This document shows positions 42,963 to 55,188 of a DNA stretch of 64,000 nucleotides, in pieces. The stretch spans positions 4,744,072 through 4,808,071 of the forward strand of contig NC_134034.1 of assembly GCF_964204645.1 (NCBI RefSeq), read 5' to 3'. The stretch is from Tubulanus polymorphus (taxonomy: Eukaryota > Nemertea > Palaeonemertea > Tubulaniformes > Tubulanidae). The position numbers and the translations under genes are program-made. The notes below the pieces were generated by a model, which had not been told where the DNA came from, searched no databases, and was given only the letters and a program-made list of their open reading frames with translations. How positions within the stretch are numbered: position 1 is the first letter of the stretch; every line of letters starts with the position of its first letter.

Positions 42963-44327
42963 CTAAAAGGCTGCTTCCAGTAGGGCCTTGAGGTTTCTTG
43001 AGGTTAGCGTGTGTATACGATTCTTTTTCTTCTTTGATACTGGTATTTCAAAGTCATCGTCATCGTCATCATTATCAGAAATTGTGATTATCTTAGTACC
43101 TTTCCTTTTCAGTTTATATACAAGACCATTCTCTCTTGGTATCACCAAAGAATCAGTTGAATAAATATGACTCAACTGAATTGATTGTCCAATTATCCAG
43201 TCAATAAGAACTTTGCGTATAAAATGTGAATGTTTGCTTATGTCATGTAAATATCCAATTTTTGAAGATATAGGGCTGAAACTAGTTAGATTTGAAAATT
43301 CCTCAATATCCTGGGCCGCAAGACATCCTATGAGTACAGCAGATGGACCACAGACCAAACTACACGTTTGAATAGGATAAAGAGGTGCACAAGATCTACT
43401 ACAATTGACAAATCGGCGGCTTGCGTTATGATGTTCTGTATCATGGCAACAAAGAAGAGTGGGCAATGGGAGTTTATAATTTGAACATAGCTCGTTGATA
43501 TTAGCCACTAATGGACAAGACCAGCCCAATGTGTCCAAATAAAAGGGCTTGTTGTTTACCTTATCATAAACTGCAAGGGCCCAATGATTAGCATTTTGAG
43601 CATTTAAAACAGAAACATTATCAATGCAGCCAACATGAAGGAAAAAGATCATTCTATCACATTGTTCAATAGAACCAAACCTTTTTAAAAGACGACCAGA
43701 TATTGACAGGGAAAATGTCTGATTCATAACATCAGCAAACAAGCGAGGAGAGGTATGATTAATCAAACTGGCAAAGGCGTGCATAATCGAACCTTCATAC
43801 CATTTATCTAAATACATAGTTAGTAATTCATCAACTTGAGCACTATAATTTAAAAGTTGAATGAATTTGTCATCAGCCATTTTAGTTACACACTCAAAGA
43901 AATATTTTAAATTGTTAGCACTGTGGACAGTTTCAGTGCGAGGGTGGTTGGAGGGTTCAGAATCAAACCAGTCACATACTTTCTTAAATTCATTTTTCTT
44001 TGCTTTGACAGTAGTTAAGATATAAATAAACCTGTTTATCTCACCGAAACTAAAGCATCCATAATCGAGTTTTACATGCGCATGCCTTGCTCCGGTTGTC
44101 AGTCTATCTTGAAGTTGAGTTTTGATCTGGTTAAGCTGGTTTAAAGGTGGTGTGTATCTTGATTGATCTGCTTTCTTGCACTCTTCAGACAAACAAATAA
44201 CAAAATCTATGTTAGTTGATAATCTGGTTTCTGGAATAATGAAAGTTGAAAAATACTCTAGCCCATCTCTTGTCTCATTAGTTGCTGTCTCAGCATTCAT
44301 GTCGCTGGTTTCATAATCACTGATCAT
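42963..44327 (-). CDS. Ulp1/C48-like cysteine protease with SUMO-interacting motif (transposon-encoded)
   Basis: An uninterrupted 454-codon frame. Residues about 225-335 carry the Ulp1/SENP arrangement: NHWALAVYD (H248), FYLDTLGW (D265), Q320 as oxyanion residue and VCGPSAV (C326 nucleophile). Near the C-terminus, KIITISDNDDDDDD (412-425) is a textbook SUMO-interacting motif (hydrophobic core plus acidic tail), followed by a basic patch (SKKKKNR). Residues 1-220 are unassigned and mostly helical-looking. Ulp1-type enzymes cleave SUMO from conjugates in the nucleus. Ulp1 domains are known as passengers of some MULE and KDZ-type transposons. The adjacent MULE-type transposase supports that reading here. 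The protease frame is intact while the transposase is broken. Confidence 0.75.
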   Translation of the reverse strand: MISDYETSDMNAETATNETRDGLEYFSTFIIPETRLSTNIDFVICLSEECKKADQSRYTPPLNQLNQIKTQLQDRLTTGARHAHVKLDYGCFSFGEINRFIYILTTVKAKKNEFKKVCDWFDSEPSNHPRTETVHSANNLKYFFECVTKMADDKFIQLLNYSAQVDELLTMYLDKWYEGSIMHAFASLINHTSPRLFADVMNQTFSLSISGRLLKRFGSIEQCDRMIFFLHVGCIDNVSVLNAQNANHWALAVYDKVNNKPFYLDTLGWSCPLVANINELCSNYKLPLPTLLCCHDTEHHNASRRFVNCSRSCAPLYPIQTCSLVCGPSAVLIGCLAAQDIEEFSNLTSFSPISSKIGYLHDISKHSHFIRKVLIDWIIGQSIQLSHIYSTDSLVIPRENGLVYKLKRKGTKIITISDNDDDDDDFEIPVSKKKKNRIHTLTSRNLKALLEAAF

Positions 44328-44329
44328 TA

Positions 44330-45374
44330 TAATTTCCTCATAGTCACCACCGCTAAAACTTGAAAATAATTGCTATCATTATCAATCAGGGAGATATTAT
44401 CATTACATGACCAATCAAATCGATATTTACCTGGATACAAAATTATAAGCTTCCTTATCCTTGCGCGTAGAATCCTGCTCTGTATCATCTCTCAGCAGTT
44501 TTTCACTGAAATGAAATTCATATTCTTGCATTATTTACATTCATAATTCCAAAGATTTACCAAGCAACAGCATGGTTACAGTAAAAGCACTTAAGTAGAT
44601 TAACAAGAAGAACCTAAGGATAGAATAATTATTTGTTTGAATAATTCATAGCAGCTCCACTTGCGGTCAATTTCATCTAATATCAACTCAGGCCCATGCA
44701 ATTTTCATTCTATTTAAGCATGGAGAATATATATTACGAGGGATTGATTATGTATGAAACAGCGCTGGCCTAACGAATGGTCGGTTATGCGGTGAGCTTT
44801 TTATATAGTAATAATATTTTGCTCATTTCATCTAATGATCCATACGTGAATAATGGTGAAAGTAACTCCTAATGCATTGACTTTGATATGACACGCTGAG
44901 TGGTATTCCATGAAAAAAATGAGCACCATCGACAGAATGCCCGAGTGTAGCAAGGTCAATAGGGGGATGATCCTCATTTCCAGCTAAAGGGGTTCGATGC
45001 AGCAGGAAAACGACAGAAACCCTCATCCCTTCTTCCGGTGTCAGCAAATCAAATAATCGCAAGATTTCAAGTTTGATTGAAATGTATGTATGATTGATCA
45101 AATATATATTTTTCTTTCTTTTAACTACAAATTTCATCTTTCTCGATGCCAAGAGGACATCACGTCAGCATGCAAAATAGCTCGATTCTGCACGTTTTGA
45201 TATTGAAAGATATCCCATTTTTGGCTTGCAAAGCCTCAACATATTCATCGGTACATTCAATGTACGACTACACGTCAAAGAGACGACCGATCGTCGGATA
45301 GATGCAATGGCGCGGCAATCTTCGGCGTGTATACTACGATAAGGTCAACGATTGTAGCTTTGTAGCTAATCAAT
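44330..45374. other. No gene supported
   Basis: A 106-codon minus frame at 44832-45152 has no recognisable feature. No terminal repeat of the Ulp1 element could be identified. Confidence 0.35.
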
Positions 45375-45380
45375 GAATAA

Positions 45381-45500
45381 ATATACGACGGAGCGTCATA
45401 TAGTTAAAGACGAGCGTTGTCGTTAATTAACGGTTAAGAAATATACGACGGAGCGTCAAATAGTTAACGACGAGCGTTGCCGTTAATTAACAATAGCGGG
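45381..45500. repeat. 60-bp tandem repeat, two units
   Basis: ATATACGACGGAGCGTCA recurs at 45381 and 45441, and CGTTAATTAAC at 45421 and 45481, a period of exactly 60 bp with a few differences. Confidence 0.85.
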
Positions 45501-46994
45501 CCAAATTGACTACCGGTATATCGTTGACGCAAACTCGCAGAGTCGAGACTCAGGGACGTTCCGTAGGAAATGAAACTACAGCGTATTTGAAAAAGGAGTA
45601 ATGCTGAATGTAGGAGACTACCATGGTCGTCAGGTGAATTTATGGAGAATTTATAATATTTACAGGATTATATTTACTGGATTGCCCATTACCGTCTGAT
45701 GACACGGCCCCCGGGCGCATCGGTAGGGTGTCAAAAACCGCAACAACGATCCCGGTTAGGCCAGATGACGCGGAGACCTGTGTCTTAGATGAAAAGTGAA
45801 ATTGTCTTCTTACATGATCTATCTCTGATTTAAGCGTTCGTAAAAGTTTATAGGATGTCTGTAGAAAGAATGAAGATTCTTCAAGTGGGCTCTGCCAGAG
45901 CCAAGTTGCCAATGAGCGCGATTGCACTAAATTTATAGTTTTTATGTGGTCAATGCTCGCGGTGATTGGTCAAGCGTTTAGAGCAATGATACGCTTCACG
46001 GACGAAGTTAAGTACGTAAAATCATTCGACCGTGACGAACGATAATACCCTGTATAAAGACGTAAAACGCGAAAAATAGAATCACATTATTTGCTACAAA
46101 ATAAACCAGAGTAAACCACACCATCGCGAAAACGATCACACGGTGAGGCGACGCCAGCGAGCGGCGTCGTGGAATAATCGTAAACACGAGCAGGGCTGGC
46201 GAATTCCCTGGTGACGAGACGGAACCAAAACAGCCCAAAATCATAGAATTGGATCCCGAATATAAAAAGGCGAACAAACACTGCTCTAATAGGTAGGTGG
46301 AGTATAAAAGAATGGCCGAAAAATTGCTAATATCACCGCAATGTGGCGCAGCCCAAGTCGTAAAATTGTAGTCTGACAGAACTGCCAAAATCTGTCACAT
46401 AGATTGTGCCGAAAAGATACCGAAACATCACCAAAGAACGCCCAACCCGGAATACGAATACCTAACAAAATGGCTTAAGGCCATTCCGAAATACATAATC
46501 ATGCTAAAAGACCCACATTATGTGGTCGAAACCCAAGATATAAACAATTTTTCGCCACAAAAGCAACAAGTTTTAATGTTTCATGACTTCAGTTTGAGTC
46601 CTGACAGGTTTAGTGACTCAAAATATTTAATTAAAATATTCACATCCCAGATCTGTACATATCTTGGTAATGCCGGCCTTCTATTATACACACCCCGCAT
46701 AAATTTCCTGACCAATACGTGCTCTCCACATGGCTGGCCATCCAGGGTAATTAAAGACGAAAGTGCTGAACGAGCAGTGTTTATGCTACTATAACCTAGA
46801 TTACTATGGAACAATGCAGTAAGATAGTCTAATACTTCGACAGCACTTGGTGAAAAAACATCGGTGGTTTTTTGAGCACAAAATCGTATCTATTCGTCCA
46901 ATTCATATATCTTTGTTAATGTATCTTAGCTCCTAGTTCCGTTCCTTTGTAACCTCTATAATTTTGAATAACTGTAATTCATTATTGTATTTTT
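45501..46994. other. No gene supported
   Basis: Several open frames of 60-126 codons overlap on both strands (for example minus 46008-46388, plus 46501-46794), but none has conserved motifs. The hydrophobic minus frame looks like a chance frame opposite an A-rich strand. Confidence 0.35.
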
Positions 46995-47060
46995 TGTTCT
47001 TCTGAAGATGAGGTTTAGTTTTACCCTCGAAACTGAAAGGAAATAAACTGTTGTTTCGGA
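46995..47060 (+). other. Second CTGAAGA-hairpin-GAAA motif, retroelement tail
   Basis: CTGAAGA (47002-47008), then GAGG, loop, CCTC, then GAAA (47029-47032). This is the same layout as at 6718-6745 behind the Penelope-like element, with a four-base stem, followed by AAATAAA-type sequence. It suggests a decayed Penelope-like 3' end upstream, though no RT is visible there. Confidence 0.4.
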
Positions 47061-47180
47061 TCTAACTGTGGGTTTTTATTCGTTATCGACGCACATGTCT
47101 ATTTTATCAGATATATCACTCGCTGTTTCTATATTTTCACTATGTAATTGCAAAACTATGAATTCACTCTCTGGATTTGA

Positions 47181-47312
47181 TTAATCGGAGAGCTTAAGAA
47201 ATTTAGTGCACTTACGATCCTTCGAATCTAGTCTGATTTGCAGGAAAGCCTTCTCGATGTCCACATGTATTGCAAATGTGTATAGGCGGAAGCGTATCAT
47301 TATCAACGCTAG
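47181..47312 (-). pseudogene. BEL/Pao-type LTR retrotransposon reverse transcriptase fragment
   Basis: A short minus-strand stretch reads IMIRFRLYTFAIHVDIEKAF, then LQIRLDSKDRKCTKFL, before a TAA at 47181-47183. The FRLY...DIEKAFLQI...DR...FL pattern is characteristic of the first RT motifs of BEL/Pao elements. No LTRs, protease or integrase were recognised nearby. This is an isolated relic. Confidence 0.65.
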
Positions 47313-48758
47313 GTAAAAAAGAGTCTTAATTCTTGGTATGAATCAGCTCTTAGACTTTTTTGTTCTGTGTGTACAAATTCCAGTCTTTCGGTTACGATTT
47401 TTGATATCCACCAGAAGTAACTGGATTAATCTGGGAAAAAGATGATATAGCTTTTGATTCCTCACCACCTAGTTGTAACTGTAGTATCGTGTTAGTGACA
47501 CCTTCCCACATTCATTTGTAATTCAGTAATGTAGCCATTCGAACCATAGAGGAATAGAATGTCTCCACTGTTTGTTACCCATTTGGCATTTAAATAGCGA
47601 CTTACTGGCAGGATGCAGCATTGAACCGACGTTGATGCACCCCTGAGGGATGTATTATCCCTAATAACTATATGTAATTCATCACAGATATCAGAAGATT
47701 TAAGGTATTCATAAAAATGCGCACATTATCATTGCACAATTCTAATTCTTTGGTAAAATTGTTTTTGTGCCTGGTTTAAGGCAATCAGTTATTTCCATTC
47801 GATTCGCAATTGTATTTGGCTATCCTTATTGTATATGATGTATTGTTGTAGAAATTTTGGTGGATGGTCTACTGCATGGTCAAGAGAACCAATACAACGA
47901 GTAGGGACTAGCCCATGCACTGTAAATGTGGGATTCAGCCACTGATGTTAGGAGGATTACATCCAAAGCTAGTCATTTCCTACTGGTTGTAGGAACAGAT
48001 GTTGCTGAGGAAATCATTTGAATATTCGTCTGTTCCCTTGTTCAAATTCCTCAGATGAGTGGGAGGTTTGTGATGAAGAGGCAATGATAATTTTCCTGAC
48101 TAACAACTTTTCAGCTTTCTTCGTTGCACAAAGTTTTATAGTTTTATGCCAATAGCGGTTTGTTCGAACGCATGTTCAAGACATGAGCACCTATCGATAT
48201 TTATGACATTCGATTCTTCCGTCCCTCGGTTATATGGCATAAACGTACGTTTACCTACATTTATGACGTTTCGATTCCTCATTAACAGGATTTCCTGATG
48301 CATTGTAACATCTGTTCAGTGCACCTGCTACGGGAGAGTCGTTGTTAGACCGTTAAGTAACTCTCACCAAACTCGTAACAAATCTTTATTGTATGAATAA
48401 AATTATCAATTCAATAATACATGTATTTTGCATCCCAAGATTTATTTTCGGAGCAGCAGTTGTTACTTGGCGAAAAAACTGTAAGTATGAATATGCGGAT
48501 GAATCTTACGCAATACTTATTGGCATAAAACACCGAACTGGTGAAACTGTATTGTGTAGGATATAATAGAATGTCATTCCTTCAATGGATGCAGTTTGTT
48601 TGTAGAGATCTGTTTTGGGCATCTCAATAAATTCATATGTAAGGGACTCGTGTGCTTGCATATCATGACGCAATTGCTTCTAATTGATGACGCTGCGGCT
48701 GCAGCTGGGACTTGATGTCACTTCTTTAACCCTCTATATTTACCAGCTGTACTTGTAA
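47313..48758. other. No gene recognised
   Basis: Probably decayed retroelement sequence around the BEL/Pao fragment, with no open frame over 60 codons and no motif I can support. TTTATGACATTCGATTC and TTTATGACGTTTCGATTC (48200-48280) are a degenerate direct repeat. Confidence 0.35.
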
Positions 48759-49490
48759 TTACTTGTCATTGAGAATTGTCTCCTTGTTTTCCAGTAGCAG
48801 ACTGGCCTTTGATAACACTTCTGTCAATTTTATTGTTTTTTCATTTTCAATACCTCCCCAACCTATTTGTTTCTTATTTTTGAGGGGAGGGCCATGGATT
48901 CTGTAAGCCTTAATTGTGCCTGTGTAGTGATATCCCCATTGAGCAAGTTCAGCCTCCATCTGAAGAGTTACTGAAGAAATTAGAGAAATGATTATCTGCG
49001 AATATCTTGTAGGGCTTCTTCGGCTGACTTTCACAAAGCTGCAAGACCCCATTGCCCCAATGACCACAATTGGGCACAGAATTTTCTGACACCTGTTTCA
49101 TTTCCTTATTACACTGTGCAATTGAGCACAAAACCAGTCGAGCTACACAAAGCCCACAATTTAAAACCCCACTTTTTAGGCTTTTCAGGCATGTATTGTT
49201 TTAAAATGGTGCATCCCTTAATGATTTCATCGACACATAGGTGCATATTGTCATTACTAAGTACCCGGAAATTAGTGTTTAAGGCATTTATCCAAGGCTA
49301 CAATTTCCATATTCTGTTAACTTTTGCAGCATCTCCAACTAGATTATTGTCAACAAAATGAATGTTGGCCTTGATACTGTAAAATTGGTTACGACTCGCA
49401 CTATTGTGCACTGGCTTATAGCGTAGATCATTTTGCCAATAACACCCAGCAGTGGGCATCCTTATTAAGCCCATGAACATGTCAGAGGCC
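48759..49490 (-). pseudogene. piggyBac-like transposase remnant, different family
   Basis: Frames 49298-49480, 49130-49300, 48949-49131 and 48759-49067 chain together. They contain FMGLIRMPTAGCYWQNDLR, then HFVDNN, then MPEKPKKWGFKLWALC, then YKIFADNHFSNF (the SDNYF-type second-acid block, D retained), then QWGYHYTGTIKAYR. At least three frameshifts or stops separate them. It is diverged from the duplicated copies. The C-terminus is absent. Confidence 0.75.
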
Positions 49491-49499
49491 TAAATATGT

Positions 49500-51273
49500 C
49501 TACATTTCATTTTCAGTGAATCTAAAATTCAGTTCACTTTTTGACAAGCATGATTGAGGTTGGCTTCGCTTTGCCCACTGAGTCAATAATCTAATGATGG
49601 GCTATCTTTTATATAGTCAACTTCTGTTTCGAATATGTTGACTGGCTATGCTCGACTCTGTCCCCAGAATAACTTACCGGCAATTATTTCTTCGCTACTG
49701 TGTTATATTTTGATCTTATTTTAATCAGCTCATCTTTCCTTTCTTAAAGTCTGTGGTAAACCACTTGGCCCTTAGGAAATTATTTCCTTCTTCACGGAAG
49801 TTAAGTGAGATGACTCAGCAGCCTGTGAAGCTGCACACTAAGGTATCCACGTCTTGAATGTATTGTGTAATCACTGAATGCTGCACGCCTGTAGTCTAGT
49901 GTTAGACTGCTGTGTATTGATTATTGGCACGCTACCACAGCAGTGCGGCTATCTATATAAGGTGCTCATCAGTACCTCGATGAATTTTTGCTCCGGTGTT
50001 CCAACTGGATGTGACCTTTGACCCCCATGAGCAGAGATCGAGGTCTCCAAAAATGGGTCAAAAGGGTCATTCAACGACCTCATAGGTGGTGCTTTAAGAC
50101 CCCCAGGCCCCTGCTTTCGTACATTAGAACACCAATGGTACCACCTATCAAAATATTTGACTGGTGGTACCATTTGGCTTTGTCCATATAGGCCCAGAAT
50201 AATGGATAAAATCATACGAAACTGGTGGCTCATCATTTTCGTCGTCATGTCTGTCGGTCTGTCTGTCTGTCTGTCTGTGGATGTTTCTGTATGACATGAT
50301 TTAAGCTATTTAGTGTGGACCAATTTTTCTGTAAATTGGCACATATATTCTGTACTTGGTGTAGATGGCGCAACTTGGTTTATATTTGATTCTGATGTTT
50401 ATAAGTGCTCAAATTTGGTTGTAAAATAATTAACGTAGTCATTAGTTCAAGCCGCTGTAGCGCGTCACTACGGCGACGCTCAATACACTCGCAGTGTGTG
50501 TGTGTACACAACTGCGCAGTGAGAACTTTTGGAATTTGGATAAGGCCGGATCATTCTTTGCAGTTTCAGACAGTCGCTACTTTTTACGTAAAAACCAGCG
50601 TAAATCAATTGGCCAGCTGAGATTTACGCCCCGATTATATCACTCGAATTTACTGAGTAACCGAGCTTCAATCACAGTCGCAAGAAATATTGATGACACG
50701 ATCGAAGTTTAATTACATATTCCACAAAAAAGAGGCATTTTGATGAATAGAGTTTATTTTGTTTGCAAAAAGCATCATTTAAACACAGAAATAACATCAG
50801 CGCACCACAGCAGGTAACGTGCATGCACTTTTTTCCGCAGTGATAACACCACACGCCCGTGATCCGTGTTTTGATCAACGCTGAGAACTAATCTTGTGAA
50901 TTTTGTTTTCCTGTTCCACTTGGTCAATCGAAAGACTAGCTATAGGCCCTCGTGGTAGCAGCTAGCAGTAGGCCTTAGGGTTCAGTCTGTGAACAGCTTG
51001 AAAACTCACGTGTTGAATCATGGATGTGAAGCTTGTACCCCATGGACTGCATTGTCATTGGCCTCTGCCATGGGTTCTTGGCGATTTAGCCGAGAGCAGA
51101 CTGTATCCAGTGGCCATGTGAAGTATACTCACTGACGTTTTACCTTGAATGTATGGATTAAACATGCACCACATCAACACAGTTATGCATTCCATTCACA
51201 GTTTCCATTCACTTTTCAAGTTCTAAGTCAATAACGAAACCCATCATGGAAAGTTTCTTTCTGGTCAAGTCTC
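49500..51273. other. No gene recognised; CTGT microsatellite
   Basis: A (CTGT)n run lies at about 50248-50280. TGGTACCA words and GGTGGTACC near 50130-50170 form a short inverted repeat. No convincing ORF. Confidence 0.4.
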
Positions 51274-51549
51274 TTACACGTTTCCAAACTGCACCGGTCT
51301 CAAATCATAGTCTATTTCATCATTTTCAGATTCAGAATTATTACTTGTAATTTCACTTCCCGGTTGAGAATCTTCAGTCACATCTGCACTTAGGCCTACA
51401 TCAAAATCTGACTCGATCAAGGAGTCTTCTTCATCTGAACTAATTTCTGCATCATCCGAATCTAATAATAAATCAGTTATTGCTTGTAAAGTTGTAACAA
51501 GTAGTAAGTTTTCGATCGTTCGAACATTTTCGCGGAGGTGAAGTTTCAC
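51274..51549 (-). CDS. Acidic hypothetical ORF, possibly a piggyBac N-terminus
   Basis: 91 codons dominated by Asp/Glu/Ser (AEISSDEEDSLIESDFD, then DSQPGSEITSNNSESENDE). Such acidic leaders precede the DDE domain in piggyBac proteins, and a piggyBac remnant lies 1.8 kb downstream on the same strand, but the link is unproven. Confidence 0.3.
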   Translation of the reverse strand: MKLHLRENVRTIENLLLVTTLQAITDLLLDSDDAEISSDEEDSLIESDFDVGLSADVTEDSQPGSEITSNNSESENDEIDYDLRPVQFGNV

Positions 51550-53060
51550 CAGATGTACTTGCCATGATTACAATCAGAGAATAATGACCTTGAAGCTTGT
51601 ATCACAATGAACTAGATGTTATAACTATTACCGGGACATCAGTAGTCAGTTGCCACAGTCTCAGTCACAGTTGATTGCTCCTGTACTGCCATGACGTGGG
51701 GCTCGAAACTGAATCAGAACTAAGAAAGCGACAATATAGTTGTGGCTCTAATAGGGTCAAACTTGAACATTTGAAAATCCATTTAGGTTTTAATATATAG
51801 GCGAGTACACCAATTCCAAGAGGCCCAGTACAACATTTTGATAATGAGATAAAACCTTACTTAGCTACAAATGCAATTGAAGGCCATATACCATATTCGG
51901 GATGGACTTTCGAGCAATCCAGTCTGCAACAAATTTGTCCTGATTCTGCTTAAAGAAGCTGAGGAATCGTTAAGGGGGACACATAATTCATTCGACTATG
52001 CCCAGTTACTTCGGGTGTCCTTAAACTCAGCTCCTCTTTAGTTAACAAAACTTCGTATTCGCACCCCGTTCCTTTAGCCGTCATTCATTACTATCCAAAT
52101 TATGATCTCAAACCATGGTACTAGCTATTGATTGACTTTTCGAAGTTATCACATCTGCACAGGAATGATCTATTTGCCTAATGTAATTGCAGTTATTCGA
52201 GATATTTTAATTTAACCTGCAGTATTGATCCGTGTTGCACTGCTAGACTATCAGACCTGCCAACCTTGTGTTTGTCTAAGTCAGAACAATTTCCTAAGTT
52301 TTTCAGTAACAAGCAAACAATATTAAAACACTGTTAAACTATATAAACAATTGAATTAATCAACGAACAAATACAACTGGTGATTGTCAGAACAATTTAT
52401 ACTGTAATGAGCACTAGCAAATAAAATTCAAACCTGTTGGCATTTATTACTGATGAGGTAATTGTAATCTACTACACATCCTTTAACATAAGTCTGCACC
52501 CCTGACATAAAATTAGCAACTGAAACATACTTTAAATTCTTGAATTCTGAAAAAGAAAAGAAATCATACGTTTATTTTCATAACCAAGAAAAGACAAAAT
52601 ATCGAGGGCCATAGATTCTTAATTGTCTGTTATATTGAGATACCTTACTCATCTTTGAAACAGCAAGGACAGGGGGACTTCATCTTGACCACTTTTTCAA
52701 CTTTTGAAATTGATTATTAATGAAACAATGATATAAGAAGTTGTACAACTCATGTTGAGATTTATTTGTTTACTTACATGTATTAAGTCGGATGTTGTGT
52801 AGCCGGTACGCGTCCGCGATTTAGTGTCATCCTCTGGTAGCGACCGATAGGTGTTGTGATCATCAGGTCTCCTCAATAAGCGTGGCTACAGGGTCCGCCT
52901 TGGTCCTGTAGTCCCTGGGAGTGAAACTACAAAGGGGAAATCCTCAGAAAGTTTCTGCTGAAGGGATGGACAGCTTCAGAGACAAAAAGTTTATAGTTCG
53001 TAAAAAGGAATAGGGGAGCGAGTGTCAGAGGTAAGTCTTAACTATTGACCCAATTACACG
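51550..53060. other. No gene; solo hAT-type end at 52252
   Basis: CAGACCTGCCAACCTTGTG at 52252 matches the end of the hAT family at 13.8 and 34.6 kb, followed by weakly similar sequence (CAGTAACAAGCAAACAAT). The opposite end was not found. GTGTCAGAG|GTAAGT near 53030 is a donor-like site of unknown use. Confidence 0.4.
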
Positions 53061-54124
53061 GACCAGACAGGACAGGTGTCATACGTGATTTTCCGTAAGG
53101 CGGCGGCACCTCACGTATTGCGATATCCTATAATTCGTACATAGTCCGTACGTACATTTGACGTAGGCTACGAAACTGATGAATCCTAATTGAAAAAAGA
53201 ATATTAAAAAGAATAAAAATGGCTATTTTCTTTATCTCCAGTGGTATAATAAACAATTCATATTTCTACAACAATGATGTTTAAAGAATTAGCGCCTTAG
53301 ACCAACACAGTTTAATATTCGTACGTGATAGTATGTACAAGTACATATGCCGTTATTCATACGCAGTACATTTATTTAAAAATTCTTTAAGAAGTACCAA
53401 CATCAAACATATTATGAATTAAACATTGGATTTATATTTCTGCGATGTTTTTGGGATATGGCATAGCCGTTAGGAAAAGGACTGTGGTGTATAACCTACA
53501 TTTTGACATTGCAACCACCGATTTGTCCAGATAGGTAAAATCCGAGCATTCAACAATAAAACAACAAAATAAATATTTACAATAAAATATATCTGGAATA
53601 TTGACAATAAATAACTATAAATTATATATTCTAACTGTAAATTATGATATGTTAAACCGTAGTGGTGTGACTTGACACATCAAATGCGTATCCCGCATTG
53701 ATATATTTCTATTATCCACTTCTCAAATTATGAATAGCACGCCTGCTCAGAAAACCCGTTATTTTAACCTTTTTTTTTAATGAGGTGTACAATTTCAATT
53801 ATTGTGATAAAAACTTCACGGGCAATATGTAAATATGTATATAAATTATACAGTAGTTATTCGTTTCTAAAATAATAATTTTCTATATTATTCAATACAA
53901 GACTAATCACTGTCGTGGGGGGTGGCGTTTGGATGAAGTAGGATCCACTTTCTTGAGGCCAGGTCTAAAAATCTTATTCTTTATGAAGTGGCGAGTGTCG
54001 GGGTGTCTTTAGACACATAGATGGGGGAAAGATACTACGCCAGGACGAGGAGATCGTGCAGGGAGGCACTCCATATGATGTTACACCGTGAGGACCTGAG
54101 GAAAAGATGCGCCGGAGCTCGGGT
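53061..54124 (+). repeat. 1064-bp tandem duplication, unit 1 (promoter region plus partial exon of the P2RX7_C gene)
   Basis: GACCAGACAGGACAGGTG to GGAGCTCGGGT repeats at 54125-55188 with near identity (single-base indels in A and T runs, one G/A). Unit 1 includes a copy of the start codon region (ATG 54021), cut after codon 36 by the junction. Confidence 0.95.
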
Positions 54125-54160
54125 GACCAGACAGGACAGGTGTCATACGTGATTTTCCAT
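54021..54160 (+). pseudogene. Truncated duplicate of P2RX7_C gene exon 1
   Basis: ATG 54021 reads MGERYYARTRRSCREALHMM and matches exon 1 of the gene (Ala instead of Glu at codon 3 in the intact copy). After AGARVT it enters the duplicated upstream DNA and stops within a few codons. It could act as an upstream ORF if transcription starts in unit 1. Confidence 0.7.
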
Positions 54161-55188
54161 AAGGCGGCGGCACCTCACGTATTGCGATATCCTATAATTC
54201 GTACATAGTCCGTACGTACATTTGACGTAGGCTACGAAACTGATGAATCCTAATTGAAAAAGAATATTAAAAAGAATAAAAATGGCTATTTTCTTTATCT
54301 CCAGTGGTATAATAAACAATTCATATTTCTACAACAATGATGTTTAAAGAATTAGCGCCTTAGACCAACACAGTTTAATATTCGTACGTGATAGTATGTA
54401 CAAGTACATATGCCGTTATTCATACGCAGTACATTTATTTAAAAATTCTTTAAGAAGTACCAACATCAAACATATTATGAATTAAACATTGGATTTATAT
54501 TTCTGCGATGTTTTTGGGATATGGCATAGCCGTTAGGAAAAGGACTGTGGTGTATAACCTACATTTTGACATTGCAACCACCGATTTGTCCAGATAGGTA
54601 AAATCCGAGCATTCAACAATAAAACAACAAAATAAATATTTACAATAAAATATATCTGGAACATTGACAATAAATAACTATAAATTATATATTCTAACTG
54701 TAAATTATGATATGTTAAACCGTAGTGGTGTGACTTGACACATCAAATGCGTATCCCGCATTGATATATTTCTATTATCCACTTCTCAAATTATGAATAG
54801 CACGCCTGCTCAGAAAACCCGTTATTTTAACCTTTTTTTTTTAATGAGGTGTACAATTTCAATTATTGTGATAAAAACTTCACGGGCAATATGTAAATAT
54901 GTATATAAATTATACAGTAGTTATTCGTTTCTAAAATAATAATTTTCTATATTATTCAATACAAGACTAATCACTGTCGTGGGGGGTGGCGTTTGGATGA
55001 AGTAGGATCCACTTTCTTGAGGCCAGGTCTAAAAATCTTATTCTTTATGAAGTGGCGAGTGTCGGGGTGTCTTTAGACACATAGATGGGGGCAAGATACT
55101 ACGCCAGGACGAGGAGATCGTGCAGGGAGGCACTCCATATGATGTTACACCGTGAGGACCTGAGGAAAAGATGCGCCGGAGCTCGGGT
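54125..55188 (+). repeat. 1064-bp tandem duplication, unit 2
   Basis: The second unit runs directly into the intact remainder of exon 1 (55189 and beyond). GGTGAC is shared at the junction. Confidence 0.95.

Noticed and set aside
46008-46388. 126-codon hydrophobic ORF resembling a membrane protein
   Set aside because: No conserved motif, overlapping alternative frames of similar length, and T-rich composition explains the hydrophobicity.
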